The notes: generated by a model not told the origin, from the sequence alone. Counted from the stretch's first letter, positions 8,501 to 15,469 are shown. The stretch is DNA of 48,139 bases from an uncultured Oscillospiraceae bacterium (GCA_944386885.1 CALXCU010000116.1:1-48139), one strand, 5' to 3'. A program made the numbers and translations.

Positions 8501-8776
8501 GATCGAGCTGATCTCCCCCGAGATGACAAAGCGGGGAGCCGCCGCCCCGCCCGGCGCGCCGGGGCGCACCTGGCCGGATTTGAGGACATACAGCCCCTCC
8601 TCGGCCTCCTCCAGGCACTCGGCCAGCTCGGCCCGCCAGGCCGGGTGGGTAAAGTCCCCCGTCCCCACCAGGTCAATGCCCTTCCGCCGGGCCCAGAAGT
8701 CCAGCGCGTCCGGCACACAGTCCCGGCTGGTGGCCCGGGAGTATTTGGAATGGATATGCAGGTCGGCGATGCGCAC
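5585..8776 (-). CDS. Fusion of an EndoQ-like PHP nuclease and a UvrD/PcrA-type helicase
   Basis: 1063 residues from a GTG at 8776, which is preceded by AAGGAGGG at 7 bases; the longer frame to 8854 runs back into the promoter and is rejected. Residues 1-420 match the EndoQ type of PHP phosphoesterase: metal motifs DLHIHS, TGDFTHP, GEISS, IPAHIW and VSHSDAHSP, plus a zinc knuckle (C272, C275, C288, C291). EndoQ enzymes nick DNA beside deaminated bases. Residues 455-1063 are a superfamily-1 helicase: GPGTGKT (476-482), VTFTNKAA, DEFQD (644-648), GDLDQSIYGFRG (671-682), TFHAAKGLEF and VGMTRAQEE. Clamp-binding-type pentapeptides end both halves: QVSLF at 417-421 and QLSLF at the extreme C-terminus. 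Inferred role: a single-chain repair enzyme that incises lesions and unwinds from the nick while held on the sliding clamp. Confidence 0.9.
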   Translation of the reverse strand: MRIADLHIHSKYSRATSRDCVPDALDFWARRKGIDLVGTGDFTHPAWRAELAECLEEAEEGLYVLKSGQVRPGAPGGAAAPRFVISGEISSIYKKDGKVRKVHNLILLPSLEAAEILSHRLEAIGNIHSDGRPILGLDCRDLLEITLEAAPGAVLIPAHIWTPHFSLFGAFSGFDTIEECFGDLTPYIHALETGLSSDPPMNYRVSALDRFHLVSHSDAHSPAKLGREADLLDIELSYPALEKALRTGRGLKGTIEFYPEEGKYHYDGHRNCHQCLSPAQAEALNGICPVCGKRLTTGVLHRVEQLADRPEGYIRPRAPKWERLIPLPEVLSATLGGGAGSKRNQLRYEELLEKLGSEFHILRQCPLEDLQRAAGPCVAEGVRRLRAGEVVWEPGYDGAYGKCTLLTQGEREDLQGQVSLFQCDAPRPRRRERSTKPAPAVEKPAEEPERTARPELNPEQFAAAQAEERTVAVVAGPGTGKTKTLISRILWLLERGERPSEIAAVTFTNKAAGELRERLEAALGDKRAMRGMTIGTFHAICLELLSKEPDCPRLLGDWEALELAGQVLRALGIQESPAKLLQAVSRRKTGGAVEEELEGACEFYDRRLSERGLMDFDDLLLRTLAAWEGRSRSDARKFRHLLVDEFQDCSPLQYRLVRAWNRLGRSLFVIGDLDQSIYGFRGSDPACFTHLREDAPGTRTITLERNYRSTPEILGCALSVIEGDGSSARALKPHRPSGARVRLVRAGQEREEAAFVAREVARQVGGVDMLSAQALGEGRKLRSFSDIAVCCRTRRQLIPLEQALRRSDIPCVVAGRDSFLRDDMVRGALCFFRSLIDPEDTLALEAALRLVWRCPADLARAVAGTWSHISGPAGQRVKAVAAAYQGVGILNPWLELALFFGEQAGWERPWRLLERWAVQAGCTASQPLEDLGNTAVFYRTMPELLEGLTLGGEGDVWRRCGDYSSGAVSLMTFHAAKGLEFPVVYLCGVRKGVVPLESERRGADLGEERRLLYVGMTRAQEELILVCPGESSPFLERLPGPLYTAERAAPRREREEDGQLSLF

Positions 8777-8812
8777 GGCGCTTCCCTCCTTATCGCATGG
8801 ATATCTACTTTC

Positions 8813-8841
8813 ATCATAAAACGAAACCGGCCCGGACGCAA
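8813..8841 (-). promoter_or_regulatory. Predicted sigma-A promoter of the EndoQ-UvrD gene
   Basis: Read on the minus strand: TTGCGT (8841-8836), 17 bases, TATGAT (8818-8813). The start site would fall near 8806, upstream of the GTG at 8776 and inside the longer frame, which supports the GTG start. Confidence 0.7.
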
Positions 8842-8882
8842 GAGTTTCAGACAAAAACAGGTGCTTTCCGCCCTGTTTCTCG

Positions 8883-8911
8883 TTGCGGCGGGGCGCTTTT
8901 TTTGCTATAGT
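8883..8911 (+). promoter_or_regulatory. Predicted promoter of the LysR gene
   Basis: TTGCGG (8883-8888), 17 bases, TATAGT (8906-8911). Transcription would begin only about 8 bases before the ATG at 8926, giving a very short leader that still holds the AGGAGG site. It is divergent from the helicase promoter 42 bases away, so one bound LysR dimer could affect both. Confidence 0.55.
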
Positions 8912-8925
8912 GGGAGCAGGAGGCG

Positions 8926-9804
8926 ATGGCCATAGAATTACGGGTCCTGAAATACTTTCTGGTGGTGGCCCGGGAGGAGAACATCACCCGGGCGGCCGCC
9001 CTGCTCCACCTGACCCAGCCCACCCTGTCCCGGCAGCTGATGCAGCTGGAACGGGAGCTGGGGGTGACCCTCTTCCACCGCAGCCGATACCGCATTACCC
9101 TCACCGAGGACGGCATGCTCCTGCGCCGCCGGGCCCAGGAGATCGTGGACCTGGCCGAGCGCACCGCGCAGGAATTCCTCCGCCGGGAGGAAGACCTGGC
9201 CGGGGAGGTAGCCATCGGCGCGGGGGAGTCCAACAATATGACCTTTCTCTCCCAGCATATGGCCGCTTTCCGCCGGGAGCACCCTCTGGTGCGCTTCCGC
9301 ATCTACAGCGCCATTGCCGGCGACATCAAGGAGCGCCTGGAAAAGGGCCTCTTGGACTTTGGCCTCCTGGCCGAGCCGGTGGACATCGGGCGCTATGAAT
9401 TCCTGCGCATGCCCCGGCAGGACCGCTGGGGGGTGTGGGTGCGCCGGGACTCCCCCCTGGCCGCCCGGGAGGTGGTCACGCCTCCGGACCTGCTGGGCGT
9501 CCCCCTCCTGCTGGGCGAGCAGGAAGAGGTCCGCCGGGAGCTGGCCGGCTGGTTTGGGGACATCTACGAACATTTGGAGGTGGCAGGCACCTTCAATCTG
9601 ATCCTCAACGCGGCCAACATGGTGCGCAATGGGGTGGCCGCCGCCATTGGCTTTGACATCGGCAACCTCTCGGACGATCTGCGCTTCCTCCCCCTCTCAC
9701 CCGCCCTGGAGACCGGCACCGTTCTGGTCTGGAAAAAGGCGGAGGCGTTCTCCCCCACCGCCGCGGAATTCCTCCGCCACATCAAGCGTACGCCCGGAGC
9801 ATGA
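8926..9804 (+). CDS. LysR-family transcriptional regulator
   Basis: 292 residues. The N-terminal winged helix (about 1-60) has the classic FLVVAREENITRAAALLHLTQPTLSRQL helix-turn-helix context. A substrate-binding-like effector domain (about 90-290) follows, including RFRIYSAIAGDIKERLEKGLLDFGLL. It is transcribed away from the EndoQ-UvrD gene, the usual arrangement for a LysR regulator and a target, though LysR control of a repair gene would be unusual. The inducer is unknown. ATG 8926 follows AGGAGG at 3-4 bases. The gene ends 45 bases before the terminator of the phage-like cassette. Confidence 0.9.
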   Translation: MAIELRVLKYFLVVAREENITRAAALLHLTQPTLSRQLMQLERELGVTLFHRSRYRITLTEDGMLLRRRAQEIVDLAERTAQEFLRREEDLAGEVAIGAGESNNMTFLSQHMAAFRREHPLVRFRIYSAIAGDIKERLEKGLLDFGLLAEPVDIGRYEFLRMPRQDRWGVWVRRDSPLAAREVVTPPDLLGVPLLLGEQEEVRRELAGWFGDIYEHLEVAGTFNLILNAANMVRNGVAAAIGFDIGNLSDDLRFLPLSPALETGTVLVWKKAEAFSPTAAEFLRHIKRTPGA

Positions 9805-9849
9805 TTCCGCGTGCAAAGAGGCATACCGATCTGCCTGTAAGCAGAAAAC

Positions 9850-9885
9850 GAGCGCGCCCCCACGGGATTTCGTGGGGGCGCGCTC
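9850..9885 (-). terminator. Terminator of the phage-like operon
   Basis: A perfect 15-bp stem (9850-9864 with 9871-9885) has a 6-base loop. On the minus strand it is followed by GTTTTC, placing it right after the last leftward cassette gene. On the plus strand no T run follows, so it mainly serves the leftward operon. Confidence 0.85.
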
Positions 9886-9895
9886 GCTCACTGAC

Positions 9896-10366
9896 CTATT
9901 CTTCTGTGCTGTCTGCCTTCTGCCACAGGCCGTCCGTGCCCGGGACCCAGACGTTGCCGTCCACCAGGGAGATATAGACCTCGCCCGCATAGCGCACCTT
10001 GTCCCCGGTTTGATAGGCGTCCTGCGTTCCGGTGGGCTGCACCCACTCCGGAATGGCGTCCGGGTCCTCCGCCGTCACCCCCAGAGGGGTGTACAGAGCG
10101 GGCGTGGAGTCCATGGGCCAGCCGGCCTGGCTGGTGTGGCTCTGCACCACCCGGTAGAGGTGCCCCTCCCCGTCGGCAATGCGCGCCCCGGCCTGGTAGC
10201 TCATCCCCGCCTGCCACTGGGGGAAGAGGGCCCCGACCTGGGCGGCCTGCTGGTCGGTGAGGGTCTCGGCCTGCATCCGGGCCAGCTGTTCCACCGCCTG
10301 CCACACCCGGTCGCTCCACTCCAGCTCGTAGACCATCAATCCCCGTCTTTTCCGTTCTGCTCTCAT
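9896..10366 (-). CDS. Small tail-tip/fibre-like protein with carbohydrate-binding-type repeats
   Basis: 156 residues. The N-terminal part (about 12-50) resembles the start of XkdV-like tail proteins. Two short modules follow, GMSYQAGARIADGEGHLYRVVQSHTSQAGW and TGDKVRYAGEVYISLVDGNVWVPG, with the Tyr/Trp spacing of chitin-binding (CBM5/12-like) domains. It is the last gene of the cassette and overlaps the previous stop by ATGA. Attachment to a surface glycan is inferred. It is very small for a receptor-binding protein, and no separate fibre or fibre-chaperone gene follows, so host recognition must rest on this protein or on genes elsewhere. Confidence 0.6.
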   Translation of the reverse strand: MRAERKRRGLMVYELEWSDRVWQAVEQLARMQAETLTDQQAAQVGALFPQWQAGMSYQAGARIADGEGHLYRVVQSHTSQAGWPMDSTPALYTPLGVTAEDPDAIPEWVQPTGTQDAYQTGDKVRYAGEVYISLVDGNVWVPGTDGLWQKADSTEE

Positions 10367-10941
10367 AACGCCTCCTGCTCTACCAGCTTTTCCATCCCGT
10401 CCCAGGTCAGGCCCAGCGCCTCGATCTCTCCCCAGGTATCAAACTGCTCCTCCAATTCCGCCCAGGTGCTGAACCAGTAGAGATAGGTGATCCCCACATG
10501 GGCGGGGAGGATATCCTCAATGATCCGGCGCAGCTCCTCTATGTTCTCCGGGATTCCGGGCACGTCGGGAAAGCGGACCTCCACATAGCCCGGCGTCCCG
10601 GTCTCACTGGCCACGGCGTTGACCCCGCAGCCCCGGAGGGTGTCGTTGACGGCCTCCAGGGTAAAGCTGTCCCCGCCGATGCGCAGCAGGGCGGCCAGGG
10701 CCTCCCGGCGCTGAGCCAGCGTGGGGGCGGCGGGCCGGTGGACGAGCAGCTCCTCTACCGCCGCGAGGCCCCAGTCCTCCGCCGTGGAAAGGAGCATCTC
10801 CCGCTCCGCCTCATCCAGGGCGGCCTCCACCCCATCTAGGGCGGCCCCGGCGCTCTCCAGCTCTCCGCCGTTGAGGGTGCCCTCCAGCCGGTAGACCCTC
10901 ATGGGCTCCAGAAGATTTTTCAGATAGCGGGCATAGCTCAC
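10363..10941 (-). CDS. XkdU/YmfQ-like baseplate protein
   Basis: 192 residues, GTG start overlapping the stop of the baseplate J gene (GTGA). It has the layout of the DUF2313/YmfQ family: an N-terminal helical part beginning YARYLKNLLEPMRVY, then LAQRREALAALLRIGG and a C-terminal alpha/beta part with VEVRFPDVPG. In PBSX-type and Mu-type phages this protein follows gpJ and joins the baseplate wedge to the fibre, which fits the position here. No catalytic motif is seen. Confidence 0.7.
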   Translation of the reverse strand: MSYARYLKNLLEPMRVYRLEGTLNGGELESAGAALDGVEAALDEAEREMLLSTAEDWGLAAVEELLVHRPAAPTLAQRREALAALLRIGGDSFTLEAVNDTLRGCGVNAVASETGTPGYVEVRFPDVPGIPENIEELRRIIEDILPAHVGITYLYWFSTWAELEEQFDTWGEIEALGLTWDGMEKLVEQEAL

Positions 10942-12002
10942 GACGCTACCTCCAGGGCGCTGATGGTGATGCTCCCCAGCGCCGGCAGCTCATCGGCATC
11001 CAGGATGACGTCGGCGGCGGGGGCGGTAACGGCGCAATTGCCCACCGCCTCCTGGCTGAAGATCCGGCCGCACAGCTCCGCCCGCAGCACGCTCCTGCCC
11101 AGCCGGGTCCCGTCAAACCAGCGCTCCACCGCCTCCTGGGCGGCGTCCTCGGCCTCATCCTGGGTGTGGCCCTCCGCCGGGGAGACCGCCGCCGCCACGT
11201 TTACTACCTGGGTCTGGGGGGCTCTCACCTGTACGTCCACGGCGATCTCCCGCCGGGCCTCAAAGTGGTCTTCCAGGGCCTGGAGCAGGTCCTCCTCCGG
11301 CGTCCCACCGGGGGCCGAAACCACCACGTCTACCGTGCCCACCCCCCGGGCACGGGGGAGGACCGACACCGCCGCCACCCCGTCGAAGGCCATGGCCTCC
11401 TGCTCATAGTAGGCGGCGTTGGCCCCATTGGGCATCCGGCGGTAGGTCTCCAGCACCCGCTCGCGCAGGGCCTCGTCCGTTTCCCGGTCAGCTCCGCCGG
11501 CAAAAGCGTTCTGGTTGGTGCAGCCGCTCACCCCTACTGGGGCCACCGCCATCGTCCGGATGGTCCCGGCGGCCACATTGCCCCCGCTGCCCGCCTCCAG
11601 AGCTTGGGCAGAGACGGTGACGCTCTGGCTCCCGGCGGGGATGATCCCCTCCTCCAGGGTCTCGAAACGCACCAGCCCCGCCGTCATACACACGGTGCCC
11701 GCCGGGACTGTCAGAGGGGCGGCTGGGGTGCTCCCCGCCTGGAAGGTGATGGTCCCCTGGGCGCATGCCGCCTCCCGGCGTTCCAGTCCCCGCAGCTGGG
11801 CGTGCCGGTCCAGGTACTCCCCCTGGGCGTTTTGGGGGAAGCACTGCCGGACCACCCACTCGCTCTGGGCATAGAGGGCGTGGACCTGGGCGGCCACGGC
11901 GTAGAGCCGCACCGCCAGATCGCTGGTCCCGGCAGCCTCGCTGCCGGTCTCGGTGCGGAAGGTCTCCAGCATCTCCCCATAAATTTCCTCAATTGTTTTG
12001 AT
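10938..12002 (-). CDS. Baseplate J-like wedge protein (XkdT type), probable AUC start
   Basis: The product resembles gpJ/XkdT, the wedge protein that forms the baseplate ring and triggers sheath contraction. Recognisable features are the N-terminal YLDRHAQLRGLERREAACAQG, a central beta-rich part around APVGVSGCTNQNAFAGGADRETDEALRERVLETYRRMPNGANAAYYEQEA, and a C-terminal alpha/beta domain. The first ATG is at 11972, but no ribosome site precedes it. A perfect AAGGAGG lies 7 bases before ATC at 12002, and the ten codons between read I/M-KTIEEIYGE in frame, the usual opening of such proteins. I therefore place the start at ATC 12002 (354 residues). An ATG-to-ATC mutation or a sequencing error would give the same picture. 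Confidence 0.85.
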   Translation of the reverse strand: MKTIEEIYGEMLETFRTETGSEAAGTSDLAVRLYAVAAQVHALYAQSEWVVRQCFPQNAQGEYLDRHAQLRGLERREAACAQGTITFQAGSTPAAPLTVPAGTVCMTAGLVRFETLEEGIIPAGSQSVTVSAQALEAGSGGNVAAGTIRTMAVAPVGVSGCTNQNAFAGGADRETDEALRERVLETYRRMPNGANAAYYEQEAMAFDGVAAVSVLPRARGVGTVDVVVSAPGGTPEEDLLQALEDHFEARREIAVDVQVRAPQTQVVNVAAAVSPAEGHTQDEAEDAAQEAVERWFDGTRLGRSVLRAELCGRIFSQEAVGNCAVTAPAADVILDADELPALGSITISALEVAS

Positions 12003-12014
12003 GCTACTCCCTCC

Positions 12015-12359
12015 TTATAGGGCGCTCTCCACGGACAGGGCCTCCCCCTGCCACTCCAGCTCCACCCGCAGGGTCCCGTTCCCCCCTCCTGGCAGGAGGA
12101 GCACGCGGGTGACGGTCAGTCCTTGCTCGTCTGAGAGGGCCTCGGCCACATACTGCCGGGCCAGGGCCGCCCGCTCCCCCGGCTTTACGCCTGGGAGCCG
12201 CCAGAGCTGACTGCCCAGCCCGGGCAGCAGAGGGAAGCTCCCCCGGCGCACGCACAGCTTCCAGAGCACCCGCTGCAAGAGCTCCTGCGCTCCCTCCACG
12301 GTACATACACCCCCCTGTCCGTCGGGCACATAGTCGCCCTCCCGCAGCATGAGTTCCAT
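12015..12359 (-). CDS. gp25/GPW-type baseplate wedge protein (XkdS-like)
   Basis: 114 residues from ATG 12359, just after the spike gene stop. The LPGLGSQLWRLPGVKPGERAALARQYVAEAL segment is characteristic of the T4 gp25/gpW lysozyme-like wedge family, which links sheath and baseplate. It ends with a beta-rich VTRVLLLPGGGNGTLRVELEWQG. The next gene begins 12 bases on. A longer frame through the spike gene (to 12581) is an overlap artefact. Confidence 0.75.
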   Translation of the reverse strand: MELMLREGDYVPDGQGGVCTVEGAQELLQRVLWKLCVRRGSFPLLPGLGSQLWRLPGVKPGERAALARQYVAEALSDEQGLTVTRVLLLPGGGNGTLRVELEWQGEALSVESAL

Positions 12360-12360
12360 C

Positions 12361-12723
12361 TCACTCCACCTCCCCGGCCAGCACAGCGCCGTTGAAGCGC
12401 AGGGCCGTCCCGGTGATGTCCACCACGCCCCCGGCCCCCAGGCGGATCGAGCTTCCGGCGGGGCCGGTGAGGAGCACCTCGCCGGGGGAGAGCTCCCCGG
12501 CACACCGGGTCCCCGCCAGGCAGTACTCCTCCCCGGCCTTGAGGACCAGCACCTCATCCCCGGCCCCAGGCCGCCAGGCATAGCCCCCCGGGCCGAACAC
12601 GGCCACTTCCCGCCGCTCGCCGCCCGTCCATACCGCCGCCGGGTCCCCCGGCAGGGTCACCTGTCCCACCCGGGCCTGCCGGACGGGCTCCTGCCCCTGC
12701 CGGTCTCGTTTGGAAAGCCACAT
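12361..12723 (-). CDS. Baseplate spike/assembly protein (gpV/XkdR-like)
   Basis: 120 residues with ATG 12723 after GAGGAGG. An N-terminal OB-like part (RQARVGQVTLPGDPAAVW, REVAVFGPGGYAWRPGAGDEVLVLKAG) leads into a repetitive beta region (GPAGSSIRLGAGGVVDITGTALRFNGAVLAG), the usual look of the central membrane-piercing spike of contractile tails. It is short compared with phage P2 gpV, in line with the miniature tail genes around it. Confidence 0.65.
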   Translation of the reverse strand: MWLSKRDRQGQEPVRQARVGQVTLPGDPAAVWTGGERREVAVFGPGGYAWRPGAGDEVLVLKAGEEYCLAGTRCAGELSPGEVLLTGPAGSSIRLGAGGVVDITGTALRFNGAVLAGEVE

Positions 12724-12735
12724 ATTTCTTCCTCC

Positions 12736-13680
12736 TCACTCCGTCTCCGGGTTCAATTCCAGCCGGGTATAGTTCCCCTGGCCGTCGCAGCCGCACTCGC
12801 TCTCCCACACCCGCCACACGCCGGTGAGGTCCGGCCGGGGCAGGCGCAGCTCCACCCGGTCTCCAGGAAAGGCCAGCCAGGGCTCGGCTGCCCGCAGCTC
12901 CAGCCTCCGCAGCTCCTGGGCAGAGCGGGCCAGCTGATAGTCCCCCCGGTAGCGCATGGCCTCATAGCCGCTCTTCCGGGGCATGGTGAGCACCTGCCGG
13001 CGCAGGCCGCCCCGCTGGGCGAAAGGGCCCTCCACGGTGATCTCCGCCCCCTGGGCGTCGGGGCTGCGCAGGAGCACATGGGAGAGCACGCCGTATCGTT
13101 TGTCCCGGAGGGAGGCATAGGTCACCGGGCAGGTCAGGTCCAGGATCTTCCGCCCGCCCGTCTCTCCAGCGGGGATGACCAGCCGTCCCAGCCGGTCGAA
13201 GCGGGGCTCCGCGCCCCCATAGTAGCAGGCGAACTGCTGGACTACGTTCCACTCGCTGCTGCCGGTCTCCACCGAAAAGCCAGAGACGTGGGGCAGATGC
13301 TCTCCCCCCAGTGTGGTGATCCCGTAGGGGGTTACGTGGTCCCGCAGGATGTCCGCCCAGGTGGCCACCTGGTAGTCGGCCCCCTTGGCCTCGTTGTCCA
13401 AAAGGCGGGCCGCCATCCCCCGGCCGGAGAGGGTCAGGCGGCTCCCCGTCCCATCCCACCGGGTCTCGCACTCATCCACCAGGCCGGTAAAGACCCGTTC
13501 GCCCCCCTCCTGGGCCAGGAAATACACCCCATCGGCCAAGCGGGGGTCGGCTGCCTCTCCCCACAGGCAGGTGACCTCAAAGCTGTCGCAGGGGATCCCG
13601 GTGGTGTAGCAGAAGCGCCACGCCGTCCGGGGCGGCAGGGCAAAGCGCGCCCCGCGGTAATCCTCAAGATAGCACTCCAT
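12736..13680 (-). CDS. Tail hub protein (XkdQ-like, gpD/gp27 fold)
   Basis: 314 residues. It begins CYLEDYRGARFALPPRTAWRFCYTTGIPCDSFEVTCLW and contains LTLSGRGMAARLLDNEAKGADYQ and ADILRDHVTPYGI, hallmarks of the XkdQ/YqbQ hub family. The hub forms the ring that joins the tail tube to the spike. The start overlaps the LysM-gene stop (TAATG). No peptidoglycan hydrolase domain is fused to it, unlike many phage hubs. Confidence 0.8.
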   Translation of the reverse strand: MECYLEDYRGARFALPPRTAWRFCYTTGIPCDSFEVTCLWGEAADPRLADGVYFLAQEGGERVFTGLVDECETRWDGTGSRLTLSGRGMAARLLDNEAKGADYQVATWADILRDHVTPYGITTLGGEHLPHVSGFSVETGSSEWNVVQQFACYYGGAEPRFDRLGRLVIPAGETGGRKILDLTCPVTYASLRDKRYGVLSHVLLRSPDAQGAEITVEGPFAQRGGLRRQVLTMPRKSGYEAMRYRGDYQLARSAQELRRLELRAAEPWLAFPGDRVELRLPRPDLTGVWRVWESECGCDGQGNYTRLELNPETE

Positions 13681-14261
13681 TACGCCACCCGCACCTTCTC
13701 TCCCACCTGGATGAGGTTGGGGTTTTTGATCTGGGGGTTGAGGACAATGAGTTCATTCAGGCTCAGGCCGTATTCCCCCGCGATGGACCACAGGCTCTCC
13801 CCCTTGACCACCGTGTGCCAGCGCTGGGCGGCGGAGGCAGAGGACCCGCCCGCCGCCGCGCTCCCGCTCTGGGGGGCGGAGGCGGTCTCGGTGAGGCCGG
13901 CGGCATAGCCGTCATAACCCTCCCAGAAGGCGAAGGTATAGCGCACGTAGTCCCGCCGGGGCTCCTGGGCCAGGGATAGCTCCACGAAATAGGCGTTGGA
14001 GCACTGCCACACCGGGTGGACCAGCGGCCCCGGCCCCTCCTGGTAAAACACCGAGGCCAGGGCCTGAAACTGGGAATAGGCATCCTCCCCTACGAACTCC
14101 CCCTCTCCCCGCAGGATGCGCCGGGTAGGCCCCAGATCCTGGAGCTGGTAGCGGCCATAGGGCACTTTGTTCACCGCCACCGGCCGCTCGTATTCGATGA
14201 CATAGGTCCTGGGGTTGTGGGGCCAGACGAAGGTTTTATAGCGCATGGGACTCAAATGCAT
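13680..14261 (-). CDS. LysM-containing tail protein (XkdP-like)
   Basis: 193 residues with ATG 14261 after AGGAGG. Residues 1-125 resemble the XkdP/YqbP head part (YKTFVWPHNPRTYVIEYERP, GRYQLQDLGPTRRILRGEGEF). A Ser/Ala-rich linker follows, then one C-terminal LysM domain (WHTVVKGESLWSIAGEYGLSLNELIVLNPQIKNPN...). In PBSX-like tails this protein sits between tape measure and hub and contacts peptidoglycan or the tube end. Its presence supports the order of the surrounding genes. Confidence 0.85.
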   Translation of the reverse strand: MHLSPMRYKTFVWPHNPRTYVIEYERPVAVNKVPYGRYQLQDLGPTRRILRGEGEFVGEDAYSQFQALASVFYQEGPGPLVHPVWQCSNAYFVELSLAQEPRRDYVRYTFAFWEGYDGYAAGLTETASAPQSGSAAAGGSSASAAQRWHTVVKGESLWSIAGEYGLSLNELIVLNPQIKNPNLIQVGEKVRVA

Positions 14262-14273
14262 CGTCCATCCTCC

Positions 14274-14840
14274 TCAGTAGAGCGGGAAGGGACCGTCATA
14301 CCGCCGGGCATCCCGCTCCACGGCCCGGTCCCAGTCGGCCAGGATCGGGATGGCCTCCCCACTCCGCCCCGGGGGCTCTTGGGCAGGGGCGGCAGCGGGG
14401 CGCGCCCCCTGGTAGGCCACCGCCGCCGCCTGCCGCCGGAGCGCCTGGTCCAGGGCCTCCGTTCCCGCAGAAGCCCTCTGGAATGGCTCTGCGGCCGCCG
14501 CTGTCTCAACGGCAGGCCGCACGGCGGCAGAAGGCCCCGCTCCCCCGGTCCTTTGCCGAACCGCCGCGCCGCCGGGGCGCAGGGCCGCCCAGGCCCCTCC
14601 GGCCCCTCCGCGCTCCAGCGCGGACGCCGGTGTTTCTTCCCCTTCCGGCGGGAGGCTGGGCTCCCACTCCTGCCAAATCTGTTCAGAAGAAAGGGCTGCT
14701 GCTTCACTGCCCGTTTCCCCCTCCTCTGCGCTCTCCGTCCCGGCCCTCCGCCGGGGGAGGCCGATCTCCTCAAAGATCTGCGCCCCCTCCTCCCGGAGCT
14801 CCTCCTGCTCGGCAAAGAGCTCTTCCAGCACATCTCTCAC
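14274..14840 (-). CDS. Short Ala/Glu-rich protein in the tape-measure position
   Basis: 188 residues from a GTG overlapping the previous stop (GTGTGA). In PBSX-type clusters the gene between the tail chaperone and the LysM protein is the tape measure, usually 600-1500 residues. Here the product has an acidic helical start (RDVLEELFAEQEELREEGAQ), a low-complexity Ala/Glu/Pro middle, and a distinctive end (DWDRAVERDARRYDGPFPLY). It has no membrane segment. If it does set tail length, at about 0.15 nm per residue the tail would be near 28 nm. It may instead be an accessory protein, with the true tape measure lost. I do not recognise a family. Confidence 0.55.
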   Translation of the reverse strand: MRDVLEELFAEQEELREEGAQIFEEIGLPRRRAGTESAEEGETGSEAAALSSEQIWQEWEPSLPPEGEETPASALERGGAGGAWAALRPGGAAVRQRTGGAGPSAAVRPAVETAAAAEPFQRASAGTEALDQALRRQAAAVAYQGARPAAAPAQEPPGRSGEAIPILADWDRAVERDARRYDGPFPLY

Positions 14841-15469
14841 ACTCTCATCCCCCGGCTGAGCTTCTCATAGCGCGCCTGGTCAAAGGCGGCGTTCTCTCCG
14901 CTCTCGCCGCCTGCGGGCGCACCGCACACGGGGCAGCGGCCCTCCAGAGCCTCCCGGCGGCAGGCGGGGCAGAGCCGGGCGAGCGCTTCCTCCTGGTCCA
15001 GCAACAGGTGCAGGGCGCAGCGCACATAGTCCCGCTCCTTCATTCCCCGGGCCGGCTCCTCGTTTGGCAGTCCCCCCAAGGTCCGCAGCACCCGCCAGCG
15101 CAGCCGCTCCTGGGGCAGGGCGGAGAGCTCCCGTTTCCAGGCCTGCACCTCCTTCTCATCCCGCGGCACGGGGTTTTCGGCCCGGTCAAAGGCGGCCCAG
15201 CGGGAGGCCAGGGCTCCGATCTCCCGGGCGGTCATCCCCTCCAGCACCGCCCTGCCGCTGCGAAAAAGGGGACCATCCGGCCCCTCCAGGGCTCGGGAGA
15301 GGAGGGCGGCATTGGCGCAAAGGGCCCGCTCGCCCCCCTCTTGGGCCAGCAGCTCCCCCTCCCGCCGGGCCTCCAGGGCCTCCTGGGCGGAGAGCAGGCG
15401 CAGGAAGCGCCCATCCCTCAAATCCAGCCGCTCCGCCCCGGCCAGGAGGGCCCCAATCACCCGGCTCAC
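14837..15469 (-). CDS. Probable tail assembly chaperone with C-terminal zinc ribbon
   Basis: 210 residues from a GTG that overlaps the tube-gene stop (GTGA). The body (MTAREIGALASRWAAFDRAENP, EVQAWKRELSALPQERLRWRVLRTLG) is helical and sits where XkdN-type chaperones lie. The C-terminus carries CPAC-x8-CPVC (C167, C170, C179, C182), a probable zinc ribbon that is not part of the usual chaperone description. No programmed frameshift product of the XkdN/XkdN' kind was identified. Assignment rests on position. Confidence 0.5.
   Translation of the reverse strand: MSRVIGALLAGAERLDLRDGRFLRLLSAQEALEARREGELLAQEGGERALCANAALLSRALEGPDGPLFRSGRAVLEGMTAREIGALASRWAAFDRAENPVPRDEKEVQAWKRELSALPQERLRWRVLRTLGGLPNEEPARGMKERDYVRCALHLLLDQEEALARLCPACRREALEGRCPVCGAPAGGESGENAAFDQARYEKLSRGMRV

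Noticed and set aside
8777..8854. N-terminal extension of the EndoQ-UvrD protein to ATG 8854
   Set aside because: The extension overlaps the predicted promoter, while the GTG at 8776 has a perfect ribosome site and starts the PHP domain.
6707..8935. 742-codon plus-strand frame opposite the EndoQ-UvrD gene
   Set aside because: Pro/Gly/Leu-rich shadow of a clear two-domain protein; no recognisable domain and no ribosome site.
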